A DNA stretch of 34,649 nt. Origin: UBA7656 sp040755335 (GTDB taxonomy: Bacteria > Acidobacteriota > Blastocatellia > UBA7656). How positions within the stretch are numbered: position 1 is the stretch's first letter; every line of letters begins with the position of its first letter. This document shows, piece by piece, positions 1-8,587 of this stretch. The DNA lies in NCBI GenBank assembly GCA_040755335.1, contig JBFMAU010000011.1:1-34649 (forward strand), written 5' to 3'. The translations under genes and the position numbers were made by a program. The notes beneath the pieces are model-generated. The model was not told the origin of the DNA, searched no databases, and saw only the letters and a program-made list of their open reading frames with translations.

Positions 1-70
1 GTTCCGCCTGGTTTTAGGCTGGGGTTAAAAACTTCCCCGGGCGGCGCCGGCCACGAGGATTCCAACCTTA

Positions 71-125
71 CGCGGGTTCCCGGCCTTAAAAGACCGGGCT
101 AAATTCATGTTGCCGCTACGCGGCA
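71..125. repeat. Tandem small hairpins in the intergenic lead region
   Basis: Two adjacent palindromes are visible. Positions 79-98 (cccggcctt, aa, aagaccggg) form a 9-bp stem with one mismatch, and 111-125 (tgccgc, tac, gcggca) form a perfect 6-bp stem with a 3-nt loop. The stretch 1-316 upstream of the STAND gene holds no convincing gene. These hairpins look like part of the short intergenic palindromes seen elsewhere in this window, and they could be a REP/MITE-type repeat or the terminator zone of a gene upstream of the window. No T-run follows, so a classical terminator is not supported. Confidence 0.5.
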
Positions 126-316
126 GAGATGATGTTAGTTTCGTCCGCAGTCAAAGCGAACCTGAAATTGATTCACCCTTTATCAATGCTGCGCTCCTTC
201 GTGTAAAACTCACGTTGGTTAGTTCCGCTTGCCACTTCGCAAAATTCGATTACTATTTCTGAGACTGCACTGACCCGCAGCCAATGGATTCGGCGATTGA
301 TCGCGTGAGGCTGAAG

Positions 317-3300
317 ATGAAAAAGCCGAGAGCTACGAAAACCGATCATCAGGCGACAGACGGAGCGACTCATATCGAAGGGAGTCGCAATGTCATCATT
401 CAAGGCGACGTGATAGGGGCGACGATCATCTCCGGCGATAGCAATACGGCTGGCGCGCAATCCGCAGTACTGCCTCAAGACAAAACATCCATCTCGCTTT
501 TGCCCACGAGCGGTTCTGATATCGTTTTACTTGTCACCGTCACAGACGTTGAAACTGAGTCATTGCTTGAAACAGCCAAAACTTTGACGAACCGAGATTA
601 TGAGGAACTGCGAGGAGAGCATAAAACATATTTCGATCTGGGAATGATCGGCGATCATCGCGTTTTTGCAGTCAGGTCTGAGATGGGATCAGACACAGTG
701 GGCGGTTCTTTGCTGACGGTGAAGGATGCAATCGTGGAGGTAAAACCGTCAGTGGTCATCATGGTTGGAATTGCTTTTGGCGTTAATCCCAAAAAGCAGA
801 AGATTGGCGAGGTTCTTGTCGCGAAGCAGCTTCAACCTTATGAACTTCAGCGCGTGGGGACGACGAAAACAGGCGCTCCTGAAATCATTTTGCGAGGAGA
901 CAAGCCGCACTGTTCAGCAAGCTTGCTTGATCGGTTCCGCGCAACTCACTTGCGCTGGAAAAAAGCGAAAGTGCATTTCGGGCTGATGTTGTCCGGGCAG
1001 AAATTGATCGACAATGTTGATTTCAGAGATCAACTGCTCACATTCTCTGAAGAAGCAATCGGCGGTGAAATGGAAGGAGGAGGTCTGTACGTCGCCTGTC
1101 AGCAAAGCAAGGTTGACTGGATTCTGGTGAAAGCGATCTGCGATTGGGCTGACGGAAAGAAAAGCAAACGCAAAGAAACGAGGCAGAAAACTGCTGCGCG
1201 AAACGCCGCTGAATTTGTGTTTGGGATGCTGGCTCCTGAGTTGATTGCAAAACTGCATTCTGATTCTTCAGGCGATAAGGCTGAGAAAAAAATCAAAACC
1301 CAACGTCATCAATCTTCAAAACTGAGCAGCGATAAAATTTCCATCTCGCGTTTGCCCACAAGCGGCCCCTTTATGTTTGGCCGCGACGCTGAGTTGAAAC
1401 TCCTCGACGATGCCTGGGCCAGTCCCGATACAAACATCATCTCTTTCGTCGCTTGGGGCGGCGTAGGCAAGACGGCTCTGGTCAATCACTGGTTGAAGCA
1501 GAGAATGGCGCGGGATGGATTTCGCGGCGCAGAGCGCGTCTACGGCTGGTCGTTTTACAGTCAAGGCACGAGCGAGCGTGCTGCTTCTGCCGACCTCTTC
1601 ATCGATCAGGCGTTGCGCTGGTTCGGAGACACTGACCCGACGCAAGGCTCGCCGTGGGACAAAGGCGAGAGGCTGGCGAACTTCATTCGGCAAACTCGCA
1701 CGCTGCTAATTCTCGATGGAGTAGAACCGCTGCAACATCCGCCGGGATATCACGAAGGGCGATTGAAGGATGCGGCGATGCAGGCGATGCTGGTCGAGTT
1801 GGCGACGCATCAACCGGGGTTGTGCGTGATCTCGACGCGCGAGCGTGTAGGCGATCTGGTTGAATTTGAAAACGGCACGGTCATACAACACGAGCTTGAA
1901 CACCTGACGCCGCAAGCGGGCGCGCAGCTTCTCAGAGCGTTGAATGTGAAAGGCGATGATGACGAACTGGAAGAGGCGGCGAAAGAATACGCGGGCCACG
2001 CGCTTGCGCTCACGCTGCTGGGCAGTTATCTGGTCGATGTCTACGACGGCGACATACGAAGGCGCAACGAAGTCGAGTTTGAAGAAGATGCCCGTCACGG
2101 TCGCCATGCAGAGCGAGTGATGCGAGCTTATGAAAAGTGGCTCGGTGAAGGCGTGGAACTCGCGGTGCTGCGACTGCTTGGATTGTTTGATCGCCCTGCG
2201 GATAAGGCATGCATCGCAGCCCTGCGCGCCGCGCCCGCGATTGAGGGGCTGACCGAAGCGTTGCAGAATTTGAAAGAGCAAAAATGGAAACAGGCATTGG
2301 CGAACCTGCGTCGGATCAAGTTGCTTGGCGCGGCATCGGAGACTGAGCCTGACATGCTGGATACGCATCCGCTGATACGCGATCATTTCAAACAGCAACT
2401 CAAACGCGAACGCCCCGAAGCATGGCGCGAAGCAAACAATCGGCTCTACGAACACCTCAAGAACACGACGAAAGAGTTTCCTGACACGATGGAAGAGATG
2501 TTGCCGCTCTATGCCGCTGTGTCGCATGGTTGCGCAGCGGGCAGGCATCAGGAAGCGTTGGATGAGGTCTACGTGCGGCGGATTCAGAGAGGGGAAGAAC
2601 ATTTCAACTGGCACGGGCTTGGTGCTTTTGGCACTGATCTAGCAACACTGGCCAGCCTCTTTGAAATGCCGTGGCAGCAACCCGTGTCAGGACTTACAGA
2701 AAGAGCTATAGCGTTTGTGTTGAACGAAACAGGCTGCGACTTGCGTGCGCTGGGGCGATTGCAGGAAGCGGTGCAGTCAATTCAAACAGGATTGAAGATG
2801 GATATTGCAGTAAAGGATTGGAGAAACGCTGCTGTTTCTGCCCTCAACCTCAGCGAAAACTTCTTGTCCATTGGCGATTTCTCGCAGGCACTCAAGTTTG
2901 CTCAACAGAGTGTGGAACTAGCGGATCGCAGTAGTGACGAGTTTTCACGAGAGATAAGCCGAGTAGCATTAGCTTATGCACTGCATTGGGTAGGGCGCAC
3001 TGAGGAAGCTATTGCCGTCTTCCGCGAGGCTGAAAAAATACAAAAGCAGTGGCAGCCGGAATACCCAATCCTCTACTCATCTCAGGGATTTCATTACTGC
3101 GATTTGCTGCTCGGCCAAGGACAGGTTCAGGAAGTAAAAGAACGCGCTGCCCGAACGCTTGAATGGGCAGAGCATCATCTTCCTTTTGGTCTTCTCTCTA
3201 TTGCATTGGACAATCTCTCACTGGGGCGCGCGTGGCTGCTCGAAGCACAACAGGCAAGCACGAGTGATACAACTCAGGCAGCAGAGTTTTTGCAACGCGC

Positions 3301-3616
3301 CGTAGACGGGCTAAGACATGCAGGAGTAGTGGATTACTTAGCGTGCGGGCTGCTGGCGCGGGCGGCGTTGCACCGATTCACGGGCGATTACGCGCGAGTT
3401 GAGCGTGATCTCAACGAAACATTCCGCATCGCCAAGCGTTGCGGGATGAATTTATATCTTGCTGATTATCATCTGGAATCTGCGCGGCTTCATCTGGCGC
3501 AGGGCAACTGCGACAAAGCACGCGAACACTTAGCAACGGCCAAAGAGATGATCGAGCGCATGGGATACCATCGGCGCGACAGGGAAGTAAATGAACTTGC
3601 TGAACAGTTGAGTTAG
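317..3616 (+). CDS. PNP/MTAN-like domain fused to NB-ARC-like STAND NTPase and TPR repeats; candidate immune (conflict) protein
   Basis: This is a 1099-residue single-chain protein. I chose ATG 317 because GAGG sits 6 nt upstream; an in-frame ATG at 284 has no such site. Residues about 20-41 are a Gly/Asp-rich segment (IEGSRN, then two GD-containing turns). Residues about 68-330 resemble the purine nucleoside phosphorylase/MTAN family: a VGIAFGV loop, E251-M252-E253-G (matching the ribose-binding EME of MTAN) and a C-D276-W-A-D motif where the catalytic Asp of MTAN lies. An NB-ARC-like NTPase follows with Walker A GGVGKTA (381-387), Walker B LLILDG (D467), a STR sensor and GHALAL in place of the usual GLPLAL. 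The C-terminal part (about 690-1099) is helical with TPR-like repeats. In known STAND proteins the repeats sense, the NTPase oligomerises and the N-terminal domain acts; PNP-type effectors cleave purine nucleosides or ATP in phage defence. The immune role, the substrate and the autonomy of the gene are inferences. Confidence 0.85.
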   Translation: MKKPRATKTDHQATDGATHIEGSRNVIIQGDVIGATIISGDSNTAGAQSAVLPQDKTSISLLPTSGSDIVLLVTVTDVETESLLETAKTLTNRDYEELRGEHKTYFDLGMIGDHRVFAVRSEMGSDTVGGSLLTVKDAIVEVKPSVVIMVGIAFGVNPKKQKIGEVLVAKQLQPYELQRVGTTKTGAPEIILRGDKPHCSASLLDRFRATHLRWKKAKVHFGLMLSGQKLIDNVDFRDQLLTFSEEAIGGEMEGGGLYVACQQSKVDWILVKAICDWADGKKSKRKETRQKTAARNAAEFVFGMLAPELIAKLHSDSSGDKAEKKIKTQRHQSSKLSSDKISISRLPTSGPFMFGRDAELKLLDDAWASPDTNIISFVAWGGVGKTALVNHWLKQRMARDGFRGAERVYGWSFYSQGTSERAASADLFIDQALRWFGDTDPTQGSPWDKGERLANFIRQTRTLLILDGVEPLQHPPGYHEGRLKDAAMQAMLVELATHQPGLCVISTRERVGDLVEFENGTVIQHELEHLTPQAGAQLLRALNVKGDDDELEEAAKEYAGHALALTLLGSYLVDVYDGDIRRRNEVEFEEDARHGRHAERVMRAYEKWLGEGVELAVLRLLGLFDRPADKACIAALRAAPAIEGLTEALQNLKEQKWKQALANLRRIKLLGAASETEPDMLDTHPLIRDHFKQQLKRERPEAWREANNRLYEHLKNTTKEFPDTMEEMLPLYAAVSHGCAAGRHQEALDEVYVRRIQRGEEHFNWHGLGAFGTDLATLASLFEMPWQQPVSGLTERAIAFVLNETGCDLRALGRLQEAVQSIQTGLKMDIAVKDWRNAAVSALNLSENFLSIGDFSQALKFAQQSVELADRSSDEFSREISRVALAYALHWVGRTEEAIAVFREAEKIQKQWQPEYPILYSSQGFHYCDLLLGQGQVQEVKERAARTLEWAEHHLPFGLLSIALDNLSLGRAWLLEAQQASTSDTTQAAEFLQRAVDGLRHAGVVDYLACGLLARAALHRFTGDYARVERDLNETFRIAKRCGMNLYLADYHLESARLHLAQGNCDKAREHLATAKEMIERMGYHRRDREVNELAEQLS
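482..516 (+). repeat. First copy of a duplicated linker flanking the PNP-like domain
   Basis: The 35-bp stretch here matches 1334-1368 at 29 of 35 positions by eye. Both copies are in frame, 852 bp (284 codons) apart, and encode KTSISLLPTSG and KISISRLPTSG. They sit exactly before and after the PNP-like domain. Confidence 0.75.
1334..1368 (+). repeat. Second copy of the duplicated linker, just before the NTPase
   Basis: This is the partner of the repeat at 482-516. It encodes KISISRLPTSG and leads straight into the FGRD segment that begins the NTPase module. Confidence 0.75.
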
Positions 3617-3639
3617 AGCGTGGGGTGAAATTGCCTTTT

Positions 3640-3811
3640 GCCGCGAAGCGGCGCGCAGAAGGTAGCCAGAGGTGAAACCTCTGGAACAGTCAAACAAACG
3701 ATCCCGCGTTGAAGACGCAGCAAGATTCTGGCGCTCCTTCAGAGCGCGAAACCTCACTGCTCAATTCCAGACCTTGCAGGTCTGGCTACCTTCTCTCTGC
3801 GCCTTAGGCGC
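3640..3811. repeat. Intergenic cluster of short perfect hairpins inside a larger inverted repeat
   Basis: Five hairpins stand in a row: 3640-3652 (gccgc-gaa-gcggc), 3666-3684 (ccagaggt-gaa-acctctgg), 3731-3747 (gcgctc-cttca-gagcgc), 3767-3785 (ccagacct-tgc-aggtctgg) and 3799-3811 (gcgcc-tta-ggcgc). The outer flanks are also inverted: gcgcagaaggtagccag near 3653 pairs with ctggctacctt and ctgcgc near 3782-3801. This fills the 280-bp gap between the STAND gene and the next convergent gene. It looks like a composite REP/MITE-like repeat. It may also help end transcription from both sides, but no clear T-run is present. Confidence 0.65.
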
Positions 3812-3895
3812 TCTGAATTTCTCGACACGATTTTAGAAGAGCGCGCGCAAGCAGGCCCGGTCACTCGTTGGCTGTTTGCGCGCGCCCGATGAAAA

Positions 3896-4981
3896 TTACT
3901 GCGCGCCCGTCAAAATCTTGCCTATCCCGTTCATCATCTCATCAAGCCGGATGTCCTGAAGATTAGTCATGATCGCTATCACAATCCCCTTTTCGGGAAG
4001 CACGTAAAGCAAACTGCTTGCGCCTGACTGATTGCCTCCGTGCGCGTAGAGTTTCAATGACCCTATCTTTCGCACCCCCCAGCCGAATCCATAAACGGTC
4101 TCCTGCCCGTCCTTCGTTTTATTTGCCGTCCACATCTGCTGGAGAGTCTCCCGCTTCACTATCTTTCCGCTTTGAACGGCGATGGCGAATCGGACTAAAT
4201 CCGCGGGAGTCGAAACCAGTCCGCCGCCCGGAATTTTCATGCTCGTGTCGTGAAGCCATGCGTTGACTATCTGCCCCATCAGGCTTTCATACCCGCGAGA
4301 GCGGTCAGCGATGATCGCTCGCTGATCATCGATCCGCGTTCGCTCCATACCGGCGGGTTTGAACAGGTGATCGCGCATGTAAACGTCGTAAGATAGGCCC
4401 GAAGCGCCTTCTATCGCGCAACCGAGGACGCTGTAGCCGTAAGTCGTGTAGGAGAACTTCGCGCCCGGTTCAAACAGGAGCGCGTCGTCTTTGAACAGGC
4501 TCAGAGAATCTTCCACTCCCTTGTAGTGACGCGCGCCGCGCGATTCTCCCGGAAGCTTGTAGTGGCGTATGCCGCTCTGATGGCTGAGGATCAGACGCGC
4601 TGTCACAGGCCATTGCTTTTCGGGAAAGGCTCGACAGTATTTTTGAATAGGAGAGTCGAGATCGATTTTGCCCTGCTCTACGAGTTGCATCACGGCAGTC
4701 GCAGTCATGGGCTTGGCTATCGAAGCCGTGCGATAAACCGTTTCCGCTTTTGCGGGAATCGAATTTTCAATGTCAGCAAGGCCGAACCCCTTCGCGTATC
4801 GAAGTTGATTATCGACGGCTATGGCGACCGACAGGCCGGGGATTTTCAACCGCGCTTTTTCGCTCTCGATGACCGCTTCGATTTTTTTGATCGTCTCAAC
4901 GGGAAGCTCAGTCTTTTGCTGCGCGGGGGCGGCTGACAGGAGCGATAAAAAGATCAAACAAATTGCGCTCAGACGTTTCAT
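3896..4981 (-). CDS. Secreted serine hydrolase, beta-lactamase/transpeptidase-like family (class C fold)
   Basis: A 361-residue protein with a signal peptide (about residues 1-20, ending AAPAQ) and the beta-lactamase-family fold. The nucleophile motif SxxK is S87-I-A-K90, and a late HGG (in YAHGGNQSG) matches the KTG/HxG motif. The second motif reads Y-T-T where class C enzymes have Y-S/A-N, so classical cephalosporinase activity is unlikely. Relatives include LACTB-like peptidases, esterases and D-aminopeptidases. ATG 4981 is preceded by AGGAG at a good distance. The gene lies 35 bp downstream of a related gene on the same strand, so the two are probably co-transcribed. It likely acts in the periplasm on peptides or esters; the substrate cannot be told. 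Confidence 0.85.
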   Translation of the reverse strand: MKRLSAICLIFLSLLSAAPAQQKTELPVETIKKIEAVIESEKARLKIPGLSVAIAVDNQLRYAKGFGLADIENSIPAKAETVYRTASIAKPMTATAVMQLVEQGKIDLDSPIQKYCRAFPEKQWPVTARLILSHQSGIRHYKLPGESRGARHYKGVEDSLSLFKDDALLFEPGAKFSYTTYGYSVLGCAIEGASGLSYDVYMRDHLFKPAGMERTRIDDQRAIIADRSRGYESLMGQIVNAWLHDTSMKIPGGGLVSTPADLVRFAIAVQSGKIVKRETLQQMWTANKTKDGQETVYGFGWGVRKIGSLKLYAHGGNQSGASSLLYVLPEKGIVIAIMTNLQDIRLDEMMNGIGKILTGAQ

Positions 4982-5016
4982 GAAAATTCTCCTTCCCTTG
5001 ATAGATAGTCTGTCGT

Positions 5017-6381
5017 TTAACCGTCGCCAGTCACTCGCCTCGCCGGATAATCTCTGCCTGAATGCCAGATGAGTTGAGTCACTGCGCCTTTATCGTCTTT
5101 GACGAAACTCACACGCCCTCCAAACAAGCGATCAAGAAAACTGCCGTCGGCGAGCGGAATGAGCGCCGAAGCAAATCCGCCGCCCCAGTTCAAAAACAAA
5201 TCGTCGCCGCGCCTTTCGACCGCAAGTCGGGCGTTGGGTCGGATGAAATCCGCGCCGCCCTGATACCGCCCTGTCAGAGAATCAAGCTGTTTAGGATCGA
5301 TTCGACCGGAGCGCGCAAGCTCGAACGCTTCGTATTTTTCGCCCAGAGCTATCGCCGCGATGTCATCGATATTAAGGGCGCCTGAATAGTAGTTGCTCAG
5401 AACGGCCACGAACAGGTTGTCGTCTGTGTAGCGTTGTATCTCGCATTGAAAGCCGGGGCTTCTGCCGTTCATCCTTATCGCGCGGCGATTGTGCCTTCGA
5501 CTCACGAACCAGCCATAGCCTACGCCATCGATGTGAGGGGTGAATATTTTGTCGAGCGTGGCTCGCTTCAAAATCTTCTCGGTGTAAAGCGCGCGATCCC
5601 ATTTGTAGAGGTCTTCCACTGTCGAATAAAGCGAGCCGTTGCCGGTCTTGATAGTCCAGTCGAGGTAGGGCGCGTTCTCAAGCTCACGCGCGCCGACAGG
5701 TACATAACCGCAGGCGCGATTTTTAATCAGCGATTGCGGGCGCGCATCGTGCGCGGTGTCTCGCATACGGAGAGGGTCGAAAATATTTTCGCGCAGAAAA
5801 TCGCCGTAACTTTTGCCTGACACTTTTTCGATTATGAAAGCCAGCAGGTTATAGTTCGAGTTGCTGTAGCTGTAACGCGCGCCGGGTTGAAAGAGGAGCG
5901 GGCGATTCTTGAACATAGCGACAAGCGAGTCCGTCGTCTGCGGGAATTTCGATTTCGCGTCGTAATCTGCAAAGTCGTTCACATTCGGTATGCCCGATGT
6001 GTGTGTGAGCAAATGATGAATGGTTATCTTATCGCCGCTTGCGTAATCTGGAATGAATTTCGCAAGCGGATCATTCACACTGAGCAATCTGCGCTCTTCA
6101 AGAATCATTATCGCCGCCGCGGTGAAGGTCTTTGAAATCGATGCGATATGAAATCGGGTCTGCGGCGTGTTGGGCGCGTCAAGCTCGTAGTTGGCCATGC
6201 CATAGCCTTTGCTGAGTAGAATCTTTCCGCCACGGGCTATGAGTATCGCGCCGCTAAAACTTCTTGCTTCGAGGTAAGGGGAGACGTAAGCATCGACTTT
6301 CGATTCGATACTCACTGATTGAGCGATGACTGGACTCAGCATCGCCAGTGACAAAATTGCTGCGCAAACGAATCTGATCAT
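5017..6381 (-). CDS. Secreted serine hydrolase, beta-lactamase-like family, with C-terminal extension
   Basis: A 454-residue protein with a signal peptide (MIRFVCAAILSLAMLSPVIA). It carries the SxxK motif S81-I-S-K84 and a proper Y-S-N (in YSYSNSNYN), both typical of class C-type serine hydrolases. The third motif is degenerate: NGRSPG stands where HxG is expected. After the catalytic domain, about 100 residues form an extra beta-rich tail, as in many D-aminopeptidase or esterase-like members. The gene precedes its shorter relative (3896-4981) in the same direction. The two differ too much to be a recent duplication. Role inferred: periplasmic peptidase or esterase. Confidence 0.85.
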   Translation of the reverse strand: MIRFVCAAILSLAMLSPVIAQSVSIESKVDAYVSPYLEARSFSGAILIARGGKILLSKGYGMANYELDAPNTPQTRFHIASISKTFTAAAIMILEERRLLSVNDPLAKFIPDYASGDKITIHHLLTHTSGIPNVNDFADYDAKSKFPQTTDSLVAMFKNRPLLFQPGARYSYSNSNYNLLAFIIEKVSGKSYGDFLRENIFDPLRMRDTAHDARPQSLIKNRACGYVPVGARELENAPYLDWTIKTGNGSLYSTVEDLYKWDRALYTEKILKRATLDKIFTPHIDGVGYGWFVSRRHNRRAIRMNGRSPGFQCEIQRYTDDNLFVAVLSNYYSGALNIDDIAAIALGEKYEAFELARSGRIDPKQLDSLTGRYQGGADFIRPNARLAVERRGDDLFLNWGGGFASALIPLADGSFLDRLFGGRVSFVKDDKGAVTQLIWHSGRDYPARRVTGDG

Positions 6382-6474
6382 TTCAATGCTGCCTTTCTTC
6401 GCCGGAACACAGAAGATTATCTTACCCGCCTATCGATCAGAGGTCTTGACTCAGATAAACATGTTTGATCGAAA

Positions 6475-7284
6475 TTAGCGTCTGCCCACAAGCGCGCGGA
6501 ACTGCCCCGGCGTCATGCCAGTCACTCTTTTGAAGCATCGCGAGAAATGAGTCTGATCCGAAAAGCCTGCCGTGAGAGCTATCTCGACGAGCGAAGCATC
6601 AGTCGTAGTCATCAGTCTACAGGCATATTCGACGCGGAGGCGTCGGACGTATTCGCCTATGGTGCAGCCCTCGAACTGGCGGAAGACTCGCGCTAGGTGA
6701 ACCGGGTGAACGCCTACTGTAGCGGCGAGAGCGGAAAGAGAAGGAGGGGCGGAAAAATCTGCGCGCAGAAACTCTTTTGCCTGCGCGAGCCAGCGGGGCG
6801 CTCTTCGCTCCGATGTTTTGCCATTGCGCGCCGCGCGGACGAGCATTTCGAGAGCCAGTCCTTCGAGGGCGAGCGGGGAAAACTCATCGGGCGAGGAGAA
6901 TTCTCTGTAAAGACGGGCTGCGATCCAGCAATCATCGCCTTCACGCATAGTCGCCGTAGATTGCAGCATAGCCGCGCACTGGCGCAGGCTATCGATGCGC
7001 CACGAGTCTATCTCTATCAAAAAATGACGGCCCGCCGCGCGATGCGTCTCCGCGTGGGTCACATCTGGAGGATAAAAAATTATCGCTGACGGACTTCGCT
7101 CATCGGTTCGGGGGCCTATGCTTTCGTCATAGATGCCTTCGAGGACGAAACAGAAATGAGCCAGTTCGTGAGAGTGGCGGGGGATGTGCAGGCGCGGCTC
7201 GTAAAATTTTTCGGTGAATCGAAAGCCGCTCGCCGAGATTGCCTTCACCGTCGAGCCGTAGAATTTTCCTGCTTCGAGTCTCAC
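6475..7284 (-). CDS. AraC-family transcriptional regulator with N-terminal cupin-like sensor
   Basis: A 269-residue protein. The start is GTG at 7284, preceded by a strong AGGAGG about 7 nt upstream. The N-terminal part has cupin-like features (HIPRHSHELAHFCFVLEG, about residues 33-50), suggesting a ligand-sensing barrel. The C-terminal 100 residues hold the two helix-turn-helix units of AraC/XylS proteins, with typical text such as SLVEIALTAGFSDQTHFSR and the following FKRVTGMTPGQFR. It lies upstream of the two beta-lactamase-like genes on the same strand with a 93-bp gap, so it may control them or itself. The ligand is unknown. Confidence 0.9.
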   Translation of the reverse strand: MRLEAGKFYGSTVKAISASGFRFTEKFYEPRLHIPRHSHELAHFCFVLEGIYDESIGPRTDERSPSAIIFYPPDVTHAETHRAAGRHFLIEIDSWRIDSLRQCAAMLQSTATMREGDDCWIAARLYREFSSPDEFSPLALEGLALEMLVRAARNGKTSERRAPRWLAQAKEFLRADFSAPPSLSALAATVGVHPVHLARVFRQFEGCTIGEYVRRLRVEYACRLMTTTDASLVEIALTAGFSDQTHFSRCFKRVTGMTPGQFRALVGRR

Positions 7285-7445
7285 TCCTGCCCTCCTCGAA
7301 TCGTCACCTACATGATACGCAGGAGACCCCGCACGGTTGCACTAACAGAAAGGCAAAAGGAAAAAGTGAGGAAGTTGCTATAACCCGCCTGAATGACTTT
7401 CCGCCCAGGGCCATTTAGTTCTTCGAAAGTGAGGCAGAAAATAGA

Positions 7446-7548
7446 AACCACAGATGGACATAGATGGACACAGGTAAAGAAAACCCAGGATTTGCCGGGT
7501 TATTTCTTTACCCTCTCATCCGTGTTTATTTGTGTTCATCTGTGGTTC
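7446..7548. repeat. Long imperfect inverted repeat (ccacagatg type)
   Basis: The left arm begins aaccacagatggacatagat and the right arm ends tgttcatctgtggtt. The arms pair over most of 100 bp, including the inner taaagaaa/tttcttta. Repeats of this wording occur between genes in many unrelated bacteria. It lies downstream of bioB, in the 292-bp gap between bioB and the AraC gene, which otherwise holds nothing recognisable. Confidence 0.65.
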
Positions 7549-7576
7549 TTTCCTTTGGGCTGAATATTAAATGGCC

Positions 7577-8587
7577 CTACCTTCCGCCGCGTGCGCCTCG
7601 GTTTTTGCCTTTTTCCTTATCATCGCTCATCAATCGCATTCCGAGTTTATCGAGCAATGATCGGTCATGATTCTGATCGGGGTTCGGAGTCGTAAGCAAT
7701 CGGTCGCCTATGAAAATGGAATTGGCCCCCGCCACAATGCACAATGCCTGCGCTTCGTCGTTCATCGAAAGCCGGCCCGCGCTCAGTCGCACCATCGAAG
7801 CGGGCATCAGCACGCGCGCAGTCGCTATCAGGCGAACCATCTCGATTGAATCGACCGGACGCTCGTCAGCCAGCGGAGTTCCTGCGACGCGCACCAGCAT
7901 ATTTATAGGAACGCTTTCGGGATGAGGTTGTTGAGAAGCGAGTTGTTGAAGCAATCGAATTCGATCTCGCAGGCTTTCGCCCATGCCGATTATGCCGCCG
8001 CAGCAAACCGTTATGCCTGCGCGTCGGACTCTCGCAAGGGTGTCGAGTCTTTCTCTGTATGCGCGAGTGGTGATGATCTGGCCATAGAATTCGGGCGAGG
8101 TGTCGAGGTTGTGATTGTAGGCCGTCAGTCCCGCTTGAGCCAGCGCCGCGGCCTGATCGTCCGTGAGCATGCCGAGCGTGCAGCAGGCTTCGAGTCCCAA
8201 AGCGCGCACGCCGCGAACCATTTCAAGCACGCGATGAAATTCTTCGCCTTCGGGCGCGTCTCGCCACGCCGCGCCCATGCAAAATCGCGTAGCCCCTTCT
8301 TCCTTCGCCCTTCGCGCCGCGTGGAGAGTTTCCTCGACTGTCATCAACGACTCGCGCAAGACGCCCGTCTTGTAGTGCGCGGACTGAGGACAATAGGCGC
8401 AGTCTTCGGGGCAGCCGCCCGTCTTGATCGAAAGCAGCTTGCAGCCCTGAACTTCCCCGACGCGGTGATAAGCGCGATGGGCAGTCTGAGCCTGAAATAT
8501 GAGTTCAGGCAAAGGCAGGTGGTAGATCGATTCGATTTCTTCAACAGTCCAGTCGTAACGCAGTGTGACAGAATTCATTCTTGTCAT
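7577..8587 (-). CDS. bioB: Biotin synthase
   Basis: A 336-residue radical SAM enzyme that inserts sulfur into dethiobiotin, the last step of biotin synthesis. The radical SAM cluster motif C59-x3-C63-x2-C66 (CPEDCAYC) is present, followed by the other BioB hallmarks: FCMGAAWRD, EACCTLGML, the glycine-rich CCGGIIGMGE and a late VRLSAGR with the arginine that ligates the [2Fe-2S] cluster in E. coli BioB. Length matches the family. The last 15 residues are an unusual Lys/Arg/Gly-rich tail (KEKGKNRGARGGR). ATG 8587 is used, with a second in-frame ATG at 8578. No other bio genes are next to it. Confidence 0.95.
   Translation of the reverse strand: MTRMNSVTLRYDWTVEEIESIYHLPLPELIFQAQTAHRAYHRVGEVQGCKLLSIKTGGCPEDCAYCPQSAHYKTGVLRESLMTVEETLHAARRAKEEGATRFCMGAAWRDAPEGEEFHRVLEMVRGVRALGLEACCTLGMLTDDQAAALAQAGLTAYNHNLDTSPEFYGQIITTRAYRERLDTLARVRRAGITVCCGGIIGMGESLRDRIRLLQQLASQQPHPESVPINMLVRVAGTPLADERPVDSIEMVRLIATARVLMPASMVRLSAGRLSMNDEAQALCIVAGANSIFIGDRLLTTPNPDQNHDRSLLDKLGMRLMSDDKEKGKNRGARGGR

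Noticed and set aside
1706..2614. 302-residue frame on the minus strand inside the STAND gene
   Set aside because: Composition is shadow-like, with no recognisable motif, and it lies wholly inside a gene with clear domain motifs on the other strand.
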